From: Cenococcum geophilum 1.58
Lineage: Eukaryota > Ascomycota > Dothideomycetes > Gloniales > Gloniaceae
Direction of reading: 5' to 3'
Length of the DNA: 64,000 bases
NCBI GenBank assembly: GCA_001692895.1
Contig: KV748232.1
Location: 558,001-622,000 of the forward strand
Position numbers and translations under genes: made by a program. Below the pieces are notes generated by a model. That model did not search any database. It was not told the origin of the DNA and was given only the letters and a program-made list of their open reading frames with translations. Shown piece by piece: positions 59,960-64,000 of this stretch (position 1 is its first letter; every line of letters begins with the position of its first letter).

Positions 59960-61494
59960 TAGTAATAGGGACCTAATCTTCTCGTCTTCCTCCTTATATA
60001 GTTTAAACCCTTAAACGCGACTTAGTTTAAGGGTTTACCTTTTAACGACTAGGGTATAGGGCTATTTTAGCGGGGCGGTCCAGTGTCCGTCTAGCTAGCG
60101 GTATTAGTCTTAGTTTTAGTTAGGGTATAAGAAAATAATACCTCGCTAACGACGTGGCCGTGTTTATATTCGCTAGCGCAAAGTCACTAATACTAGGCGT
60201 TGTTAACGGGTTAGGCTCCTATATAGGGTATAGTTTAGAGTAACTAAGCTATAGGGTTAAAGGGGGGGGGTTATCCGCCGCGGCCATAATAGGCTCCGCG
60301 GTCGCCGCGTCTATAATGGACTCTATAGTCGCCGCATCCGCGGTTATTAGTTCGCGTTATTTAACGGGGTAGTATTAGGACTAGGTTTACTATTTTAGTA
60401 AGGTTATAGGTATCCTTTTAGTGGCTAGGTAGGCTATAGGCAAGGTATAATCTATTATTAATACGGCGCTTACGCTCCGTGTCTAAGATTCTATTAAGGT
60501 CTATAGGTTCTCTAGTTATTACTAGGGTTAGGGTTAATATAGGGGCAGGGGCTTAGGTAGGTAGGCAGTAGTTAGCGTTCTTCTTAAGGTTAGCTCGGTG
60601 TACATAGTTTATAAGGTTCTTAGCGAATATATCTATCTACTTACTCTAACCTATATAGTCGCTGTTATTAATTTTATAGGTAAGTCCAAGTACTAGCTCT
60701 TCTATCTTTAGAAAGATAAACTTTTAGAGTAGGTCTACCTTCTATTTATCTATCTTCTTAGTACGGACTATTAGCTTATTAAGCTCTCCCTTTTAGAACT
60801 AGTAATTACACTTATCCTAGGGGAAATAGTTAAGCTTGTTCTTTACAACCTAGGTTATATTAAGGACCTTATAGTAGGCAATAAGGTCTTTAAACATATC
60901 TTCCTTAGTAGGCCATTTCTATATAGATATGTTATTTAGGTTCTTATGTATAAGTTCTAGGCCCTACTTAATAAACTTATAGGCCTTATTCTCTAGTATA
61001 TCTAAGATATAAAGGATCTAGGACTAAACTATATTAAAGTAATCCTAGTCCCGGTTAAAGACTCCCTTAATCTTAATATACCAGGTCTTAAAATTAGCTT
61101 ATTATTCTAGCGGGGTGCCTTTTCCGCTAAATATTAGCGGGTCTTTAGATCTCCGTTTTTTCTACTAGGTTACTACCGTTATTATAGGGGTTAATTATTT
61201 TAAAACGGTGATAGTCTCTACCTAGGAGTTGATAGTTCCTATCTAGGAAGTAATAAGGGCACTAAGGTTTTCGTTAGCTTTCTTATTAGCGGTGTTTATA
61301 TTATATATACACTATAGTCCTACTTTAATATTGCTAAGGAACTCGTTGGTATAGTTAATAAGGGTAAGGTAAGCTTTGCTAGGCTTAAAGGTCTTAGGGT
61401 ATAGTAGGGAGCGGCAGATTATCCACGCGATATTAGGGTATATCTCTATAAAGAGGTCTATAAAAACGTTATAGGGGTTTTAAGTTTCGGCCAT
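59960..61494 (-). pseudogene. Gypsy-E gag
   Basis: Starts at the ATG at 61494: MAET.NPYNVFIDLFIEIYP, then AYLTLINYTNEFLSNIKVGL, and helical ANKKANENLSALITS. Continues as a Lys-rich capsid-like frame down to about 60000. Start chosen because it is the first ATG after the 5' LTR that opens the long frame. A zinc knuckle is not clearly visible. Confidence 0.65.
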
Positions 61495-61683
61495 TTCGGC
61501 GTCGTTAGTATCGCCTATTTAGGCACTAGGTAAAAACCAAGGATCGTTCTAGAACTGTGCTGGGGACGTGTTGGTTTTAGTAGGGGCGCGTATAGGTCGT
61601 AATTGCTCTAGGGCGGAGGTTAATTAGCTAGGGTACGGGGAATTAGTGATCGCAATAGGGCATAAATTAAAGATACCATAAAC

Positions 61684-61870
61684 TGTTATAGTGCTGCAAT
61701 AAAGTAGACTAAATAACTACGTTATAGTATAAAGAGGGGAAGAAGGTAGAAAGGGGGTATTATATATAAATAGTAGGGCCAGCCGCCAAGTCGCTAGTGG
61801 TAGGCTAGCTAATAGTAGGAAACAGTATAAGACAGTATAAAACAGTATGCGTTAGGTTAGTGCCGTGACA
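61684..61870 (-). repeat. Gypsy-E 5' LTR
   Basis: On minus starts TGTCACGGCACTAACC. Followed on plus by GTTAA. Confidence 0.93.
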
Positions 61871-61875
61871 GTTAA

Positions 61876-63010
61876 TAAGGCCAGCTATAATGTCAGTAGG
61901 CTTATAATAGGCGTATTTATAGGGTTCTATTTCCTAGCAAGCCGTAATAAGTTTATTATATAGAAAGTCATCCATTTAAAGCTTAATATTAAAACCGTGC
62001 TATAAGTGGCGAAGGTCTTTAATAAGGATTTGCAGGCACTCTATAGTCGATTTTTTAGTGTTCTTATTTATTACGGTCCGTAGCTTAATCGCATTCTATT
62101 AGGTAAGGATATCACGCTTATATTCCAGTCCTTTAAAGTAGTTATATATAGCTTTACATAGCTTATTAAAGGGGACACTAAGGGGGTTGTTTTTAAGGTT
62201 AGTGTAGTAGTAATTAAGGGCTAGGCCGCGCAGTATAGTAGAGTAGGCTTAGCTAAATTCCTATTTAAGAATATCAGCCTTCTAGCAGAGGTCCGTAAAA
62301 ATAGTTAGTTTAAAGTTAAAGTTATCGTTTTTACCGCTATACTTAAATTCATTGGTATAGAGCTTAGCTAGGTTAGCTAGCTCCTTACTATAGGTCTTTA
62401 CTTAGGTAGTTTACGAATTTATAACTTAAATAATGGGAGGGGTTTGGTCCGTATTTTGGTTTACGGGGGTATTACGGTCCGTAATTTAGGTTACGGTGGT
62501 ATTATAGTCCGTAACTTAAGTATTAGGTATACTTTGGCCAGTAAGATTAATTCTAATGCTACTTAGGTTTATAGAACGAATTTGGTTAAATAGGTTAGCT
62601 ATAAGGCTAGAGATTCTATTAAGTTTAAAGGAGGTAAAGAGGTCGCTGGTTTTAATATAATCTAAGATCTGCTCTTTAGTCNATTCNNTTTAGTCCTCCT
62701 TATATAGTGTNTTATATAGAGACNGTGNAANAGTAACTCGTNTNTNCCTTTTAACCTATACGCCTTAGTAATATAAAAGGGTTTATAGGTTACGGATAGT
62801 AGTAGGGTTGTAATCCTTAAAAATAGCTTCCGTAAAGTCCGTAAAGTCTTCCTTATATTACTCCTATAGGTCGTTATTTATAAGCTTAAAATATCCGTAT
62901 TTAAGGATTTTATATTTAATATAGTTATTAACGTTAGTTATAGACGTAAGGTCGACTCCTTAGCTCTATTTCTCTTGCCCTTTATTAATCTACTTGCTTA
63001 TGTCTGCCAT
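61876..63010 (-). pseudogene. Copia-D gag, N-terminal part
   Basis: ATG at 63010 gives MADIS..INKG, then TNVNNYIKYKILKYGYFKLI, EDFTDFTEAIFKDYNPTTI, and at the far end KLRTVINKNTKKSTIECL and LINKLI.AC.EIEPYKYAYYKP-like sequence typical of fungal Copia gag. A cluster of ambiguous bases at 62682-62746 hides part of it. Continues beyond Gypsy-E at 54950. Confidence 0.75.
62682..62746. other. Cluster of ambiguous bases
   Basis: Eleven N positions within 65 bp of Copia-D gag. Probably collapsed or poorly polished repeat copies; do not interpret codons here. Confidence 0.9.
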
Positions 63011-63384
63011 GCTATATAGTGTAGTATATAGCGGGTGGAAAAGGTCTTATAGTGGTCCGTAAAGGCGGTTAATAGGTCCGTACCAGTTTATAGGAGGGTA
63101 GGGGGTTTCCGTAAGGTCTTATAACGGTCTATAAAGGTAATTAGCAGGTCTATAATAGTTTGCGGGAGAGTAGGGGGTTCCGTAAAGGTCTATATTCATA
63201 TCTATAACTTCTAGTAAACTATACTAAGACTTAAATAAGTATATAGAGTTAGAGATAAGTCCGTAATCCCCGACTTCCAACTTTCTAGCAGGTCGTACTA
63301 GGAGTCTAAACGGGTGGTCGCTGTCAAGTATCGCTCAGGGGGAGGTATTAAGTAATTGCTAATCTGTGCGCGCTCACTAATCAG

Positions 63385-63654
63385 TGTTTGTACTAATTTA
63401 ATAGTATAAGTAAGTTATATCCCAGGGCACGAAATACGTATAGTATCGTATACTCTTTAGGATAGTAGTAACTGTTAATTATATAAAGCAGACTACGTGG
63501 TCTATATACTAATGCACCTCCCCCTAATTAGTTAGTACTTTATAAGTGCACCAGACGCGTAAGTAAGTAGTTAGTGCACTAAACGCGTAAACGCGTACCT
63601 AGTATACCGAACGCGTAAGCACGCGGTTAGTATAACAGGTGTTATAATTATACA
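63385..63654 (-). repeat. Copia-D 5' LTR
   Basis: On minus starts TGTATAATTATAACACC. ACGCGT/ACGCGG cluster at about 63577-63624. 63011-63384 is leader with no gene seen. Confidence 0.93.
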
Positions 63655-64000
63655 ATAACCTTACTCTCTTTAATCCTATAAATATTATAAAGGAGTATAT
63701 ACTTAATTAAGATCTTCTATTAGCACCGCTCTACGCTCTTAAAAAGTATAGTAATTTAACGCCTAACTCTAACCTACTTTAATTAACCCGCCTAACTAAC
63801 ATAATTATAACTAAACTAATTAAATATATAGTGGCCGTAGTAGGTAATATAGTAAAGGGTATAATTAACAACTATAAGGTAAAGGTGGAGGTTCTTATAG
63901 AGGTTCATTTTAAAGTAATTACTAGAAGAAGTACTACGTTTATAAGAAACTAAATCACTAGTTAACTAGGCATTCTCTTAATAAATAAAAGGAGGTATAT
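63655..64000 (+). pseudogene. Copia-H gag, third part with zinc-finger region
   Basis: Continues gag after Copia-D: NLTLFNPIN, then after an apparent 1-base frame slip near 63690 GVYT.LRSSISTALRS, QHNYN-like repeats, and at 63930-63990 a Zn-finger block KKYYVYKKLN..LTRHSLNK, whose Tyr residues replace the Cys of the CxVCKK...WSTRH pattern of fungal Copia gag. The gene runs off the window. Confidence 0.7.

Larger units (their letters stand above)
54956..61870 (-). mobile_element. Gypsy-E, chromodomain LTR retrotransposon nested in Copia-D
   Basis: Two 187-bp LTRs (54956-55142 and 61684-61870) with an exact 5-bp duplication GTTAA (54951-54955 and 61871-61875). Length 6915 bp, coded on minus, with gag, protease, RT, RNase H, integrase and chromodomain. 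It is the deepest insertion level in the window (root Gypsy, Copia-H, Copia-D, Gypsy-E). Confidence 0.95.
50428..63654 (-). mobile_element. Copia-D, LTR retrotransposon nested in Copia-H and carrying Gypsy-E
   Basis: Two 270-bp LTRs (50428-50697 and 63385-63654) with an exact 5-bp duplication ATAAC (50423-50427 and 63655-63659). Coded on minus; about 6.3 kb without Gypsy-E. LTR differences are transitions. Gag starts at an ATG at 63010; protease, integrase, RT and RNase H follow toward 51200. Confidence 0.95.
48556..64000 (+). mobile_element. Copia-H, LTR retrotransposon, 3' part outside window
   Basis: Starts with an LTR of about 113 bp (TGTTGGGAAT...AACTAACA) and a gag gene on plus that is interrupted twice, by a solo LTR and by Copia-D. 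Its zinc finger lies at the window end, so pol continues beyond 64000. Inserted in the gag of root Gypsy G; the 5-bp flank is TAGAC (48551-48555), with its partner outside. The LTR core resembles that of Copia-C, although the gags differ. Confidence 0.8.

Noticed and set aside
1-64000. Host genes, tRNA, rRNA or secondary-metabolite genes
   Set aside because: No frame outside the elements shows a recognisable domain, and no cloverleaf or rRNA-like sequence was noticed.

Overview
The window is a fungal transposon graveyard. I find no host gene, tRNA, rRNA or prokaryotic feature; nearly every base belongs to a transposable element or to unassigned AT-rich DNA. The organism is probably a filamentous ascomycete (Pezizomycotina). 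The evidence is the element types (chromodomain Gypsy, fungal Copia, Tad-like LINE, Fot1/pogo, PIF/Harbinger) and pervasive repeat-induced point mutation (RIP). Former Gln and Trp codons read as TAG or TAA, LTR copies differ almost only by C/T and G/A transitions, and TpA is in great excess. All domain assignments below come from reading through these stops by eye.

Layout. 1-2914 is the right part of a PIF/Harbinger element with two convergent genes (Myb/SANT protein on +, transposase on -). 2915-5375 is AT-rich DNA without a recognisable gene, with a GC-richer island at 4690-5008 that looks like a LINE 3' end. 5376-7429 is a Fot1/pogo element with terminal inverted repeats and a TA duplication.

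From about 7430 to the end the window is one nest. The root is a minus-strand chromodomain Gypsy, called G here, whose pieces lie at 7432-7781, 29721-31006, 36954-38913 and 46367-48555. Into G went five things. Gypsy-1 (7787-29715, +) itself holds Gypsy-A (12336-18258, -) and Gypsy-B (19231-27158, +). Copia-C is at 31007-36953 (-). A Tad-like LINE (38914-46352, -) holds TIR element F (43648-45800). Copia-H (48556 to beyond the window, +) holds a solo LTR (50076-50283) and Copia-D (50428-63654, -), and Copia-D holds Gypsy-E (54956-61870, -). Most junctions carry a target-site duplication, and in several cases the broken reading frame resumes on the far side.

The elements do not work together; each is a dead or dying copy. 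The points I consider most worth checking are these. Element F is an ORF-free, tandem-repeat-filled element with perfect 36-bp TIRs and no usable target duplication. Gypsy-1 and G each have long antisense ORF remnants downstream of pol. Two hairpin modules are shared near the 3' ends of Gypsy and Copia elements. Gypsy-A has lost the reverse transcriptase palm but kept the frame. RIP repeatedly turns the YLDD catalytic motif into YLNN.
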